A stretch of DNA of 64,000 nt from Prevotella sp. (GTDB lineage Bacteria > Bacteroidota > Bacteroidia > Bacteroidales > Bacteroidaceae): the NCBI GenBank assembly GCA_017443345.1, contig JAFSNR010000024.1, forward strand, positions 1 through 64,000, read 5' to 3'. A program made the translations under genes and the position numbers. Below are positions 1-8,372 of this stretch, in pieces. How positions within the stretch are numbered: position 1 is the stretch's first letter; every line of letters begins with the position of its first letter. The notes under the pieces were generated by a model that saw only the letters and a program-made list of their open reading frames with translations, searched no databases and had not been told where the DNA came from.

Positions 1-2
1 AC

Positions 3-128
3 AAGAGCACTGCCCCGATTCAGGGCACTGCCTATGAAACCCGAGTTACAATCATCAACGAGAGCGGACTCTACGCCCTGGTGCTCTCCTCGAAGCTGGA
101 ACAGTCTGCTGGCTGCACTTCGCAGTAA
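3..128 (+). pseudogene. Truncated BRO-N/antirepressor-like fragment
   Basis: The reading frame enters from outside the window and stops at 126-128. Its last 42 codons contain the stretch INESGLYALVLSSKL, which is typical of the BRO N-terminal domain of phage antirepressor proteins. In intact family members this motif is followed by a conserved segment of the AKxFKRWVT type; here it is replaced by about ten unrelated residues and a stop. I infer a truncated or frameshifted remnant of a prophage or mobile-element gene. The upstream part cannot be judged because it is not in the window. Confidence 0.5.
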
Positions 129-176
129 GGCCTAAGGATAACCGCAGGCGCATCGCTTTCCTGAAAGCCTAAAACT

Positions 177-207
177 GAATCCCCACCAGCAGTGATGGTG
201 GGGATTC
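177..207. terminator. Hairpin terminator between the antirepressor fragment and the HAD gene
   Basis: A perfect 12-bp inverted repeat (GAATCCCCACCA and its complement) encloses a short loop. T-rich sequence follows on both strands, better on the minus strand. It lies between two genes pointing at each other and probably serves both. Confidence 0.75.
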
Positions 208-225
208 ATTCTTCATAAGGACGTG

Positions 226-1014
226 CTATATAATCTGGAAGTGGCGCAGGGCATTGAGGATGCCATCATCATCGACGGAGGTCGTGACGTAATCAGCCTG
301 TTGCTTCAATTCATCGATGGCGTTACCCATGGCGATGCCGATGCCAGCCTGGAGAATCATCGAGGTGTCGTTGCCGCCATCACCGAATGCGATGGTGCGA
401 CTGGGGTCGAAACCTTCATGGCGCGCTATGGCGAGGATGCCCTTGCCCTTGTCGGCACCATTGGCTGTGATATCCGTAAACTCCGGATGCCAGCGACCGG
501 AGACGCACTTGGGCATTCGTGCCAAGAGCTCAGGCTCGTAGTCGGCAGGGAAGAAGGGCGTCAGCTGAAGGATGTCCTGCTGGAGCACCACGTCGAGTGG
601 TGAGGCCTTGTCGAGATTCTTCACAGCGAGCATCTGACGGAAGATGCGGTCTACATCGCCGCTGTGGTCAAGCACTGCTACGTCCTTACGTCCCACGATG
701 ATCAGGCTATAGCCCTTTGCCTTCGAGTCTTCTACGCACGTCATCACGTCGTCTTTGGCGATGGGCTGACAGCTAACCAGCTCGTCGCCCACATAGCAAA
801 GGGCACCGTTGGTGGTGATATAACCATCAATGAGATGCTCGATAGCCCCCAGATTGGTGATGATGACGGGTGGGCGACCTGTGGCGATATATACGCGGGA
901 ACCGTTGGCCTTGGCCTGTGTCAGGGCAAGAATAGTCGATGGCGGTATCTCGTGGGTCTTAAAACTCACCAGCGTGCCGTCGATATCGAAAAACAGGGCG
1001 TAGCGTTGTGTCAT
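226..1014 (-). CDS. Cof-type HAD-superfamily phosphatase
   Basis: This is a cytoplasmic haloacid-dehalogenase-type phosphohydrolase of the Cof/YidA kind, usually acting on sugar phosphates or other small phosphorylated metabolites. Visible motifs are motif I FFDIDGTL near the N terminus (nucleophile Asp), motif II in IATGRP, and motif IV FGDGGNDTSMI near the C terminus, with the C2 cap between them. I chose the ATG at 1014, which gives MTQRYALFFDIDG, because family members begin a few residues before motif I. An AAGGAG sequence lies just upstream of it. Longer starts at 1035 or 1053 are possible, but those further up run into the promoter box at 1060-1067. The exact substrate cannot be read from the sequence. 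It is transcribed away from the divergent DUF4468 cluster. Confidence 0.88.
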   Translation of the reverse strand: MTQRYALFFDIDGTLVSFKTHEIPPSTILALTQAKANGSRVYIATGRPPVIITNLGAIEHLIDGYITTNGALCYVGDELVSCQPIAKDDVMTCVEDSKAKGYSLIIVGRKDVAVLDHSGDVDRIFRQMLAVKNLDKASPLDVVLQQDILQLTPFFPADYEPELLARMPKCVSGRWHPEFTDITANGADKGKGILAIARHEGFDPSRTIAFGDGGNDTSMILQAGIGIAMGNAIDELKQQADYVTTSVDDDGILNALRHFQII

Positions 1015-1059
1015 CCCGTTCACGATCTCCTTCATTCTCTCAATTTGTCTCATCGACTG

Positions 1060-1093
1060 CAAAGATAGTGATATTCTCCTTATTATCATCAAC
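1060..1093 (-). promoter_or_regulatory. Bacteroidota-type promoter of the HAD gene
   Basis: On the minus strand the -7 box TATCTTTG occupies 1060-1067, with a weak GTTG at 1090-1093 as the -33 candidate about 22 bp upstream. It sits just before the chosen start of the phosphatase gene. Confidence 0.6.
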
Positions 1094-1107
1094 TTTTTAT
1101 CAGAATT

Positions 1108-1139
1108 TTTGTTTAATCCAAATATTTTGTGTAAGTTTG
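1108..1139 (+). promoter_or_regulatory. Promoter of the DUF4468 three-gene cluster
   Basis: TTTG at 1108-1111 (-33) is followed after a 20-bp spacer by TAAGTTTG at 1132-1139 (-7), matching the Bacteroidota sigma-70-type consensus. The first gene begins about 60 bp downstream. Confidence 0.75.
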
Positions 1140-1201
1140 CAGCGGATAGATGACTAAAGCAGGATCATCGTGTATTTGATATATTATTAAAAAAATCATA
1201 T

Positions 1202-1954
1202 ATGACAAAGAAATGGATGTTGACCGTTATCCTCTGTATCTGTGGAGCGGTCGTAGGGGTTCAGGCGCAGATCATGAAGGCTGCCGACCTGGAGAAATAT
1301 GCGAAGGAGAAGTATGGTGACAAATGGCTCGACGCTGCTGCCAACCTGGCGCAGGGGCTCAGCTTCGACAAGAACGAGTCGCTGACCTACCAGCAGGTGA
1401 TCCCGGCAGAGGGCAAGACCAAGGAACAGCTGTACGTGATGCTGAACTACTGGGCTACTGCCACCTTCAAGGACAAGCAGGCCATCACCCTGAACGATAA
1501 GGATGCGGGTGTCATCATCATCTCGTCGACCCTGGAGGCCATCGCCGACCATACGGGTACGCTTTACCGCTATATCGTCAACATCACGCCTATCATCAGG
1601 ATTGATATCAAGGAAGGCAAGATCCGCGTGACCTATACGGTGCAGGACTACGACATCCTGAAGGTGGAGGATGGCGGCTGGCTGGGAGCCTTAGGACAGG
1701 ACGACAAGGACCGCAACAGGAACAAGGACGTCTATGCTGACGGCAAGCGCATGAACGCGGACAAGACGGACCGCAAGCTGGCTGACGAGCAGTGGGAGAT
1801 CGCCAAGCACTATCCTTTCGTGCCGAAGGATCCCCAGAAGCGCACTTGTTCGAAGGCCCTCGTGATGACTCATGCCTACTCCAATGCCATCATGGACAAG
1901 ATTGAGGAGGCCGTGAAGAATGGTCTGGTAGGTAATGAGGACGACGACTGGTAA
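1202..1954 (+). CDS. Secreted DUF4468 domain protein
   Basis: This 250-aa protein begins with a signal peptide (hydrophobic core TVILCICGAVVGV, cleavage near VQAQ). The middle, about residues 55-150, reads like DUF4468: a LTYQQVI start, a KSKEELY-like KTKEQLY segment, then a beta-rich part ending in a conserved IRVTYTVQDYDI stretch. DUF4468 has a TBP-like fold and no assigned function; it is common in Bacteroidota envelope proteins. The C-terminal 80 residues are charged and carry no motif I recognise. It is first in a run of three genes: the beta-barrel gene follows after 18 bp and the phosphoesterase after that. I infer an envelope role. Confidence 0.8.
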   Translation: MTKKWMLTVILCICGAVVGVQAQIMKAADLEKYAKEKYGDKWLDAAANLAQGLSFDKNESLTYQQVIPAEGKTKEQLYVMLNYWATATFKDKQAITLNDKDAGVIIISSTLEAIADHTGTLYRYIVNITPIIRIDIKEGKIRVTYTVQDYDILKVEDGGWLGALGQDDKDRNRNKDVYADGKRMNADKTDRKLADEQWEIAKHYPFVPKDPQKRTCSKALVMTHAYSNAIMDKIEEAVKNGLVGNEDDDW

Positions 1955-1972
1955 ACATTTAACAGAATAAAT

Positions 1973-2683
1973 ATGAAGAAATTAGTTTTAATGACGATTT
2001 TGCTGCTCGTTGTCGGCGTCTGCCAGGCACAGAATGCGTATTCCGGCCTGCATAAGTACGACGGGGAGCACAAAAACGAGATCTCGGGCTATGCCATGTT
2101 TGGTGGCAACGTCGTCTCTGGTGCATTCGGTGGACTGGAGGTATCGTACAAGCGCCACTTCACGGACCGCTGGCATGCAGGTGCCGACGCGCAGGTGCAG
2201 TTTGGCAAGCAGCTCTATTCAGTGGATCTGCAGGGTGGCTACCGTCTGCCTGTGAAGTGGATGGACTTCTACTTCGACGGCAAGTTCATGTACAACCGCT
2301 ACAACCGCTACCACACGAACGAGACGATCGCCAACATCTCGCTGACGTGGGAGACACCTTATGTGTTTCTGCGCGTGGGTGAGTCGCTCCTCACCATGCA
2401 CGTGCTCCATTTCCGCTATACCGAGCCGCTGACGTTTACCTTCGGCTTCGGCACGAACATTCGTCCGAGATGGAATCCGTGGAACATCGGGCTCTTCTTC
2501 CGCAACTACGACGACTTCTACTACGAGAACTGGAACATCAACTGGGGCGTGAACTTCTATGCGCCTATCGTGAAGGACATGCAGCTCTTCGGCGAGTTCA
2601 ATATCCGCCCCGCAGGCAGTATGAGTCAGCTGGCCAGTAGATACGAGACATCAGGAAAGTTAGGAATTAAATACGTTTGGTAA
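1973..2683 (+). CDS. Predicted outer-membrane beta-barrel protein
   Basis: This 236-aa protein has a classical signal peptide ending near CQA/QNA. The mature part is rich in alternating aromatic and polar strands (for example GGLEVSYKRHF, WGVNFYAPI, GKLGIKYVW) and ends in an aromatic residue, Trp. These features are typical of small outer-membrane barrels. I do not recognise a specific family. It follows the DUF4468 gene by 18 bp, and its stop is only 2 bp before the start of the lipoprotein phosphoesterase, so the three are probably co-transcribed. A structural or porin-like role is inference. Confidence 0.7.
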   Translation: MKKLVLMTILLLVVGVCQAQNAYSGLHKYDGEHKNEISGYAMFGGNVVSGAFGGLEVSYKRHFTDRWHAGADAQVQFGKQLYSVDLQGGYRLPVKWMDFYFDGKFMYNRYNRYHTNETIANISLTWETPYVFLRVGESLLTMHVLHFRYTEPLTFTFGFGTNIRPRWNPWNIGLFFRNYDDFYYENWNINWGVNFYAPIVKDMQLFGEFNIRPAGSMSQLASRYETSGKLGIKYVW

Positions 2684-2685
2684 AG

Positions 2686-3780
2686 ATGAAAAAGATTAAA
2701 TATACACTTTTCACTGTTCACTTTTCACTTCTCGCTCTCTTGTTTACCTCGTGCGAAAAGGTGAGCCCCATCGGCGTACTCGTTTCGGGTACGGGTGTGG
2801 AGGACCGTGTGAAGATGTCGAACCTCTATTTCCAGCAGCATAAGTCCGATTATAAGCGGATCGATGCCTCTGATGCTGGTGACGAATATACCTTCCTCGT
2901 GGGTGCCGACAGCCACATGACGGACGACAGGGGCCGTATGTCGGAGATGCTGCAGAACGGACTCGACCACGACGATATCCTCTATGCCCATCTGGGCGAT
3001 ATTGCCGACACCAAGGCTGAATACTACATCAACCTTGAGCGGACCATTGAGACCTACAAGGAACTGTATGCCAAGAAGTATTACAAGGAAGTGAATCTCC
3101 TCGACACTCTGAAGGCGATGGCCTTGACGCCAGAGCAAAAGGCTGATCTTGAGGGAGAAACCAGTGATAATTACACCTACTATGAAGACAAAGATGGTGA
3201 GGCCTATAAGTTGGACGAGATACAGTACCCCTTCTTCCCTGTGGTGGGCAATCACGACATTACCCATAACGGCTGGGCTCTGTGGTCGAACATCTTCCAC
3301 TCCTCATTCTATGATGTGTGGGTCTACGTTGGCAATATCGGTGAAGAGATAATCTGGGATCACTTCATTTTCCTCGATACGGCCAACGGTACGCTGGGAA
3401 AGGAACAGGTGGATCTGATTGAACAGGGTTTGCTGGATGACAAATATGATGAACAATTCGGCGTTCGTACACGCAACACCTTCGTATTCAGCCATACGAA
3501 CATCTTCCGTCCATCCTCGCTACAGTTTGCCTCGACCTTTGCGCGTGAGGAGAGCTTCTTCCTGCTGAACCAGTTCGTGGAGTGGAAGGCTAACATCGTC
3601 TTCTGCGGACACGTCCACAAGTGGGATGAGCAGGAGGTCGGTGGTGTGCACTACCTGACGCTCGACTCGATGAGTGAGAACAACAACCCGGAACCAGGCG
3701 ACTACCTGGTGCGTGTACATGTGAAGCGGGATGGTACCCTCAGTTGGGAGCAAGTCCGCATGAACTATACCAAGAAGTAA
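2686..3780 (+). CDS. Metallophosphoesterase lipoprotein
   Basis: This 364-aa calcineurin-like phosphoesterase is anchored as a lipoprotein: a hydrophobic N-terminal stretch is followed by the lipobox FTSC. The metal-binding motifs appear in order: D-S-H in VGADSHMTDD, GDIAD, GNHD in VVGNHDITHNG, and GHVHKWD near the C terminus. The family hydrolyses phosphomono- or diesters with a di-metal centre; the substrate here is unknown. I chose the ATG at 2686, 2 bp after the upstream stop, rather than the in-frame TTG at 2677, which overlaps the previous gene. The signal peptide is partly encoded by a low-complexity CACTTTTC-type repeat. It ends at a strong shared terminator. Confidence 0.88.
   Translation: MKKIKYTLFTVHFSLLALLFTSCEKVSPIGVLVSGTGVEDRVKMSNLYFQQHKSDYKRIDASDAGDEYTFLVGADSHMTDDRGRMSEMLQNGLDHDDILYAHLGDIADTKAEYYINLERTIETYKELYAKKYYKEVNLLDTLKAMALTPEQKADLEGETSDNYTYYEDKDGEAYKLDEIQYPFFPVVGNHDITHNGWALWSNIFHSSFYDVWVYVGNIGEEIIWDHFIFLDTANGTLGKEQVDLIEQGLLDDKYDEQFGVRTRNTFVFSHTNIFRPSSLQFASTFAREESFFLLNQFVEWKANIVFCGHVHKWDEQEVGGVHYLTLDSMSENNNPEPGDYLVRVHVKRDGTLSWEQVRMNYTKK
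2705..2733 (+). repeat. CACTTTTC-type low-complexity repeat inside a signal peptide
   Basis: Three imperfect copies of TTCAC/CACTTTTC run through the signal-peptide codons of the metallophosphoesterase. The same repeat family, in the opposite orientation, occurs at several other places in the window. Confidence 0.55.
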
Positions 3781-3798
3781 TGATACCAAGAAGTCATC

Positions 3799-3835
3799 AA
3801 AAAGCCCCTCGCTCATTGGCGAAGGGCTTTTTTTC
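3799..3835. terminator. Bidirectional terminator
   Basis: The stem AAAAAGCCCCTCGC pairs with GCGAAGGGCTTTTT around a 6-base loop with one mismatch, followed by a T run on each strand. It separates the convergent phosphoesterase and family 9 hydrolase genes. Confidence 0.88.
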
Positions 3836-3836
3836 T

Positions 3837-6212
3837 TTATCGGATGGCGTAGAGATAGCCGAGCAGGGCCATCTTGCCTCGCATGGTCTCGCGGGGCGTG
3901 AACTCACCGTTGACCCAGAAGTAGCGTTGGTTGAAGAACGACTCCTGAAGGGGCCAGGTGGTTGTCGTGCGTCCGTTTTCAACCTTCCACTCGGGATAGC
4001 AGTATTTCAGTATGACACGGGCATCACCGCCGTTATGGCCTGGCGACCAGGTCTCGGTGCCGTTGAAGGGCGTCTGTCCTGGGTGACATTCAGGCGCTCC
4101 GTCGTTGCGGCCTGTGGTGTAGCAGTCGGTGATATGGCGCTGGCCAAGACCTGTCATCTCCACGACGTTGCCAGGATTGCGACCCATGGCCCAGCTGGCC
4201 TCTGTGTACATCACGTGCTCGAGTTCGCGCTTACGGGCTTTGTCAGCGATGTAGTGGGCCAGCATGACGAGCTGGAGGTTCTGTGACACCTGCCAGCGGC
4301 TGTCGTTGGCACTGCGTCGCGAGGGACGGTTCGCCATATTCGAGATGTTGTAGGACTCGGCCTGGGCATTGATGCTCGACTTGAGGTTGGCATAGAGTTC
4401 GGCATGGTGACGGGGCTGCGGACAGGTGATATAGGCGGCTGCTGCCCAGACCTGGCAGAAGGGCACGATCTGCTTGTTATCCTCGTGCATGACGCCCACA
4501 CCAAAGAAACCATGACGGCCCTTGCTGAAGATAGGCGACTTGGCATCCTTGATCATGCTCTCCTCAGCGAAGATATCCTCCCACTGGGTATCGCCCGTGA
4601 GGTTATAGAGATAGGCGGCTGCCAGCTGACGGAAGTCGCGACCTCGCATCTGCATGCTGCCGATGTCCTGCAGGTCGTCGAGCTGGGTCCACTCTTGCTT
4701 CTCTGCGTATCTGAAAGCCTTGATGGCTTCGTCCTTGTAATAATGACTCAGCGAGTCATTATTACAAAGGCGGAAGGCCTCGGCGAGGATGGCACAGTTG
4801 GCGGCATTGGCCCAGGCTGCCATCGTGGTACAACCTGCCTGGAACATGACGCTCCAACTGAGATCGGGGTTGGTAATGCCCTGAGAATAGGCCTCGCCAT
4901 CGCGGATGGAGAGGAAGAAGTCGACCTCGTTGCGGGCCTCGTCGATGATATCGGGGATGCCGTTGCCACTCTCACGGATGCCGAGGTTATCGTCGGCCAG
5001 TCGTCCGCCTGAGAGGATCAGGGGCAGGAGCATGTCGTAGATATTGCTGACATGGGCGAGGTGGCGGTCCCAGTCCATTGCGTCGGAGTGACCTCCCTTG
5101 ACCTCGATGTTCACGGGGTTGCCTGGCAGGCGATGCTGCCAGAAGCGTGAGGCGAGGGCGGGCTTGAAGTGGGGCTCATCCCACACGTCGGTATGCAGGT
5201 CGCGCCACTCCTGACAGAAGGGGTGGAAGTCGGTCTTATAGACAGTCAGTCCCTTGGGATCAGTCTCAGGGATAAACTGCGGCTGACGAGGGATGGGCCA
5301 TACGTGCTCAGGATCCTTGGGTTCGCCCAGACGCATGTAGTAATAGCCGCGCACGGAGTAGCGGAAGGGCTGGTAGTAAATGTCGGAGGCGATGTCGAAG
5401 TCCATGCTGCAGCCTACATCCTCGACCACGAGACGATAGCGGCCTGGAGCCGTACCACGGAAGTCGATGTTCCACACATCCGTACCCACGAGGTTCTTCT
5501 GACCTGCCTCCTGCTTGGCATCAGCTGCCGATTTCCAGAAAGTCACCTTACCTGCATTCGTCTTCTTCTTGGTGTTCACATTATAGAGCCAGACCTTACG
5601 GCCTTCCCAGTCGCGGTAGTCGCGCTGTCCGCCATCACCCAACCACTGGTAGAGGTCAGCGGCATGGAGCGCCTCTGTGGGGGCATAGCCGATGATGTTG
5701 ACGTGGATGGCCTCCGACTGGCAGTTCCAGATGTCGAAACGTATGTTGGCAGAATTTTTGTCGGCACCCAGTGTCTGAGGGATGCTGACCTCGTAGGTGC
5801 AGCCCTGTCGCATGGCCTGAGGCAGCTGGAGGAAGAGCCAGTGGTCGTTCTCGCTGGTGAGGGTGTTGTCTGTGTTCATGGGCTTCGACTTGCGCCAGAT
5901 GTGGAGTGGTTGTGTGGCAGCAAACCCCTTGTCGTCAGTGGAGCTCACCTTCCAGAGTGCCGTCTGACTGGCAATGTCGCCCTTGAGTCGTTCGCCAAAG
6001 ACGAGGAGGGTATCATCGCCTTCAGAGAAGGAGTGTCCGAGGTAGGCGCTAGGGCCAGTGCCATCGTCGCGGTAATGCACTTCACCATCGCGGAAATGGA
6101 GCATCAGATACTGTTTGTCAATCACGTGGATACCCATCAGACGGGTTGCTCGGGCTGGCAGGAGCGTGAGTAGCATCAGTCCCGACAGCAGGCAGGTTGT
6201 TAGTCTTCGCAT
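3837..6212 (-). CDS. Glycoside hydrolase family 9 (endoglucanase-like)
   Basis: This secreted 791-aa protein has a signal peptide ending near PARA. Residues of about 20-300 form N-terminal Ig-like beta domains (CelD_N type), followed by an (alpha/alpha)6 catalytic domain. Family 9 signatures are GGHSDAMDWDRH (two Asp, general base), ESGNGIPDIIDEARNEVDF, and GRNPGNVVEMTGLG. The C-terminal WVNGEFTPRE should hold the general acid Glu; the usual pair Asn-Glu is spread as Asn-Gly-Glu, which is odd. The family cleaves beta-1,4-glucans by inversion; a cellulose, mixed-linkage glucan or xyloglucan substrate is possible. It stands alone, not in an obvious utilisation locus. The start is the only Met before the signal peptide. 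Confidence 0.88.
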   Translation of the reverse strand: MRRLTTCLLSGLMLLTLLPARATRLMGIHVIDKQYLMLHFRDGEVHYRDDGTGPSAYLGHSFSEGDDTLLVFGERLKGDIASQTALWKVSSTDDKGFAATQPLHIWRKSKPMNTDNTLTSENDHWLFLQLPQAMRQGCTYEVSIPQTLGADKNSANIRFDIWNCQSEAIHVNIIGYAPTEALHAADLYQWLGDGGQRDYRDWEGRKVWLYNVNTKKKTNAGKVTFWKSAADAKQEAGQKNLVGTDVWNIDFRGTAPGRYRLVVEDVGCSMDFDIASDIYYQPFRYSVRGYYYMRLGEPKDPEHVWPIPRQPQFIPETDPKGLTVYKTDFHPFCQEWRDLHTDVWDEPHFKPALASRFWQHRLPGNPVNIEVKGGHSDAMDWDRHLAHVSNIYDMLLPLILSGGRLADDNLGIRESGNGIPDIIDEARNEVDFFLSIRDGEAYSQGITNPDLSWSVMFQAGCTTMAAWANAANCAILAEAFRLCNNDSLSHYYKDEAIKAFRYAEKQEWTQLDDLQDIGSMQMRGRDFRQLAAAYLYNLTGDTQWEDIFAEESMIKDAKSPIFSKGRHGFFGVGVMHEDNKQIVPFCQVWAAAAYITCPQPRHHAELYANLKSSINAQAESYNISNMANRPSRRSANDSRWQVSQNLQLVMLAHYIADKARKRELEHVMYTEASWAMGRNPGNVVEMTGLGQRHITDCYTTGRNDGAPECHPGQTPFNGTETWSPGHNGGDARVILKYCYPEWKVENGRTTTTWPLQESFFNQRYFWVNGEFTPRETMRGKMALLGYLYAIR

Positions 6213-6258
6213 GTTGTTTATCTGTTTATATTCTGTTCCAAGTTATTGTCAATCGCCA

Positions 6259-6289
6259 CAAAGGTACAACAAAGAAGTGAAAAGTAAAT
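6259..6289 (-). promoter_or_regulatory. Promoter of the family 9 hydrolase gene
   Basis: On the minus strand TACCTTTG lies at 6259-6266 and a TTTA at 6286-6289 gives a 19-bp spacer. The gene begins about 47 bp downstream. Confidence 0.6.
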
Positions 6290-6303
6290 CATGAAAAGTG
6301 AAA
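6274..6303 (+). repeat. AAGTGAAAAG low-complexity repeat
   Basis: Imperfect copies of GTGAAAAGT lie in the divergent intergenic region between the family 9 hydrolase and the SpoIIE-type gene. The motif is the same as in the repeats at 11639 and 15643. Confidence 0.5.
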
Positions 6304-6319
6304 AATTATGAATTATTAA

Positions 6320-6349
6320 TTGTGTATTCTGAATTATTTCGTATCTTTG
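6320..6349 (+). promoter_or_regulatory. Promoter of the SpoIIE-type gene and cobalamin genes
   Basis: TTG at 6320-6322 and TATCTTTG at 6342-6349 are separated by 19 bp. The start codon is 31 bp further on. No other promoter is apparent before the cobalamin genes, which follow without gaps. Confidence 0.7.
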
Positions 6350-6380
6350 CACTCAATAAACAATAACTCAACACCTGAAT

Positions 6381-8369
6381 ATGAAGCAGAGAACACTTTG
6401 GATGCTCGCGATGATGATGATCCTGCTGACCATGGCATGTGGGAACGGGAATCAGAAAGAGCAAGGCGCACAAGCCGAGAAACTTCTGGAAAATGCCCAG
6501 AAGTCGAAGGATTATGAGCGGCTGTTACAGATGGCCGACAGTCTGGAGAAGGCAGAAGCCCTCTCGACGGAAAGAGCCTACTACTGGCTGGGCTATGCCA
6601 GTGACAGACTGAATAAGAAGCGTATGGCCGAGTTCTATTGGAAGGCTTCGTTGGAGGCTGCCGCAAAGGAAGGCAAGGATGCCGATATGGATGCCTATGC
6701 GAAGAGTGCCAGCCGACTGGCAAACCTGCAGACCGTGCGTGGTGACTACGAGGCAGGACTGAAGGGGGCCATACCAGCTGCTGCCAAACTCGAGGAGATG
6801 CAGTGCGACACCACCGCCGACTACGTGAACCTGCTGATCTATATCGGCTGTTGTCAGGCAGGTCTCGGACAGACGGGTGATTCGACTGAAGACGGTTTCG
6901 AGCGTGCCTACCAGAAGCATCTGGATAATATCGAGAAGAACCGTAGTGATGCGGCCTATAAGAATGCCATCGCAGGACTGATCAACATCTCGTATGCCTG
7001 TCTGACCATTGAGAAATATAAGGAAGCCTTGAAGTGGATAGAACGTTTCGGAGAATTGCTCAACGAGTATGAGCAGCGTCCTGATAACTATACGACCTAT
7101 ACGGACAAGCAGGTGGCACGCTACAATATCTATCAGGCACGTGCCTATGAGGGTCTGGGCAACAAAGAGGAGGCTGCCAAGGCCTTTGAGAGTTTCCTGA
7201 CCACACAGTATAGCAAGACTCCAGAGGGACGTATCACGGCTAACGAATACCTGATGGCTGCCCAGCGATGGGAAGAGGCGGCAGACAACTACCGCAGTCT
7301 GGATGCCCTCTTGGGAGAAGGATCGACGAACACGATGATGGATGATATCGAGAACCTCCTGCTGAAGAAGTATCAGGCCAACCTCATTGCAGGTCGTAAG
7401 GACTCAGCGATGGCAGTGAGCAAGGCCATCAGCGACCTCCTGGAGCCTGCCTTCAAGCAGACGAGACAGCTCGACAAGGAGGAGCAGGCCACCATCGTGG
7501 CTAATGTGGAGAGAATGTCTGAGCTGCAGACGGAGCTGGAGCGCAAGAGTCGCATCAGCTGGTATGCCCTCATCGGTGTGCTTCTTCTCTGCTTTGTAGG
7601 TTATATCCTGTACCGCCGCTATGTGGGTCACCAGCTTCTCGTGGCACATCGTCAGCTGAAGGAAGCCTATCAGGAAGTAGAGAGTCATACGGCAGCCAAG
7701 GAGCGCTCTGCCCTGGAGCAGGAGATAGCCAGTCATATCCAGGAGGCGCTGGCTCCCGCAGCCCTGCCCAAACGTAAGGATGTGCAGACATTCGTCACCG
7801 TCAAGACAGGTAAGATGCAGGGTGGTGGACTCTGCGACTGTCTGCTGCGCGACGGGAAGCTGTTCTTCTGTGCAGGTGACGCTGATGGCGCAGGTGCGAA
7901 GGCATCGGCACTGACGGCTATCACAAAGACACAGTTCCGACTGGCCGCAGCCTACGAGGAAGAGCCTGAGCGTATCGTCACCATCATGAAGACCACCATC
8001 GACAAGGGCATGCATTACTTCGTAGGTGTGCTCGACCTCGCCAGTGGCAGTCTGAAGACCGCCAACGAGGATTATCACCTCCCGCTGTTGATGATCAACG
8101 AGGAAGTGAATCGTCTGACAGATGAGGAACAGCTGCAGCCAGGCAGTCTGCTCTTCCTCTATACAGACGGACTGGTATATGCCATGAATGGTGAAGGGAA
8201 GAAATACGGTGAGAAGCGGATGATGGGTGCTGCCCTCCAGGCGATGAAGCTCGACGCCACCCCGCAGCCCTTTGTCGAGAGCATGATGGAGGCCGTGAAC
8301 CGTTTCATGGGTAATGCAGAGCAGACAGGCGACATCAACATGCTCGCCATCAGATATACGAAGGGCTAA
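6381..8369 (+). CDS. TPR-sensor SpoIIE-family (PP2C) protein phosphatase
   Basis: This 662-aa membrane protein has an N-terminal signal with lipobox LTMAC. Residues of about 25-370 are helical repeats of TPR type, one transmembrane helix lies near 393-413 (WYALIGVLLLCFVGYILY), a coiled-coil linker follows, and a PP2C/SpoIIE domain ends the protein. Phosphatase motifs are GDADGAGAKA (metal Asp), LLFLYTDGLVYAMNGEGKKYGEKRM in outline, and TGDINMLAIRY near the end, where the usual Asp-Asp is Gly-Asp. The family dephosphorylates anti-sigma-factor antagonists. The inferred topology is sensor in the periplasm and phosphatase in the cytoplasm. The next gene, cbiA, starts 3 bp after its stop, so the two are probably co-transcribed. 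The partner protein is not in the window. Confidence 0.85.
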   Translation: MKQRTLWMLAMMMILLTMACGNGNQKEQGAQAEKLLENAQKSKDYERLLQMADSLEKAEALSTERAYYWLGYASDRLNKKRMAEFYWKASLEAAAKEGKDADMDAYAKSASRLANLQTVRGDYEAGLKGAIPAAAKLEEMQCDTTADYVNLLIYIGCCQAGLGQTGDSTEDGFERAYQKHLDNIEKNRSDAAYKNAIAGLINISYACLTIEKYKEALKWIERFGELLNEYEQRPDNYTTYTDKQVARYNIYQARAYEGLGNKEEAAKAFESFLTTQYSKTPEGRITANEYLMAAQRWEEAADNYRSLDALLGEGSTNTMMDDIENLLLKKYQANLIAGRKDSAMAVSKAISDLLEPAFKQTRQLDKEEQATIVANVERMSELQTELERKSRISWYALIGVLLLCFVGYILYRRYVGHQLLVAHRQLKEAYQEVESHTAAKERSALEQEIASHIQEALAPAALPKRKDVQTFVTVKTGKMQGGGLCDCLLRDGKLFFCAGDADGAGAKASALTAITKTQFRLAAAYEEEPERIVTIMKTTIDKGMHYFVGVLDLASGSLKTANEDYHLPLLMINEEVNRLTDEEQLQPGSLLFLYTDGLVYAMNGEGKKYGEKRMMGAALQAMKLDATPQPFVESMMEAVNRFMGNAEQTGDINMLAIRYTKG

Positions 8370-8372
8370 GGC

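Noticed and set aside
5169..6173. 334-codon open frame on the plus strand
   Set aside because: It is antisense to the family 9 hydrolase gene; the long frame follows from codon bias on the coding strand.
6213..6380. Possible cobalamin riboswitch before the phosphatase-cobalamin operon
   Set aside because: The region is short, AT-rich and occupied by two divergent promoters and a repeat; no B12-box-like conserved segment is seen.
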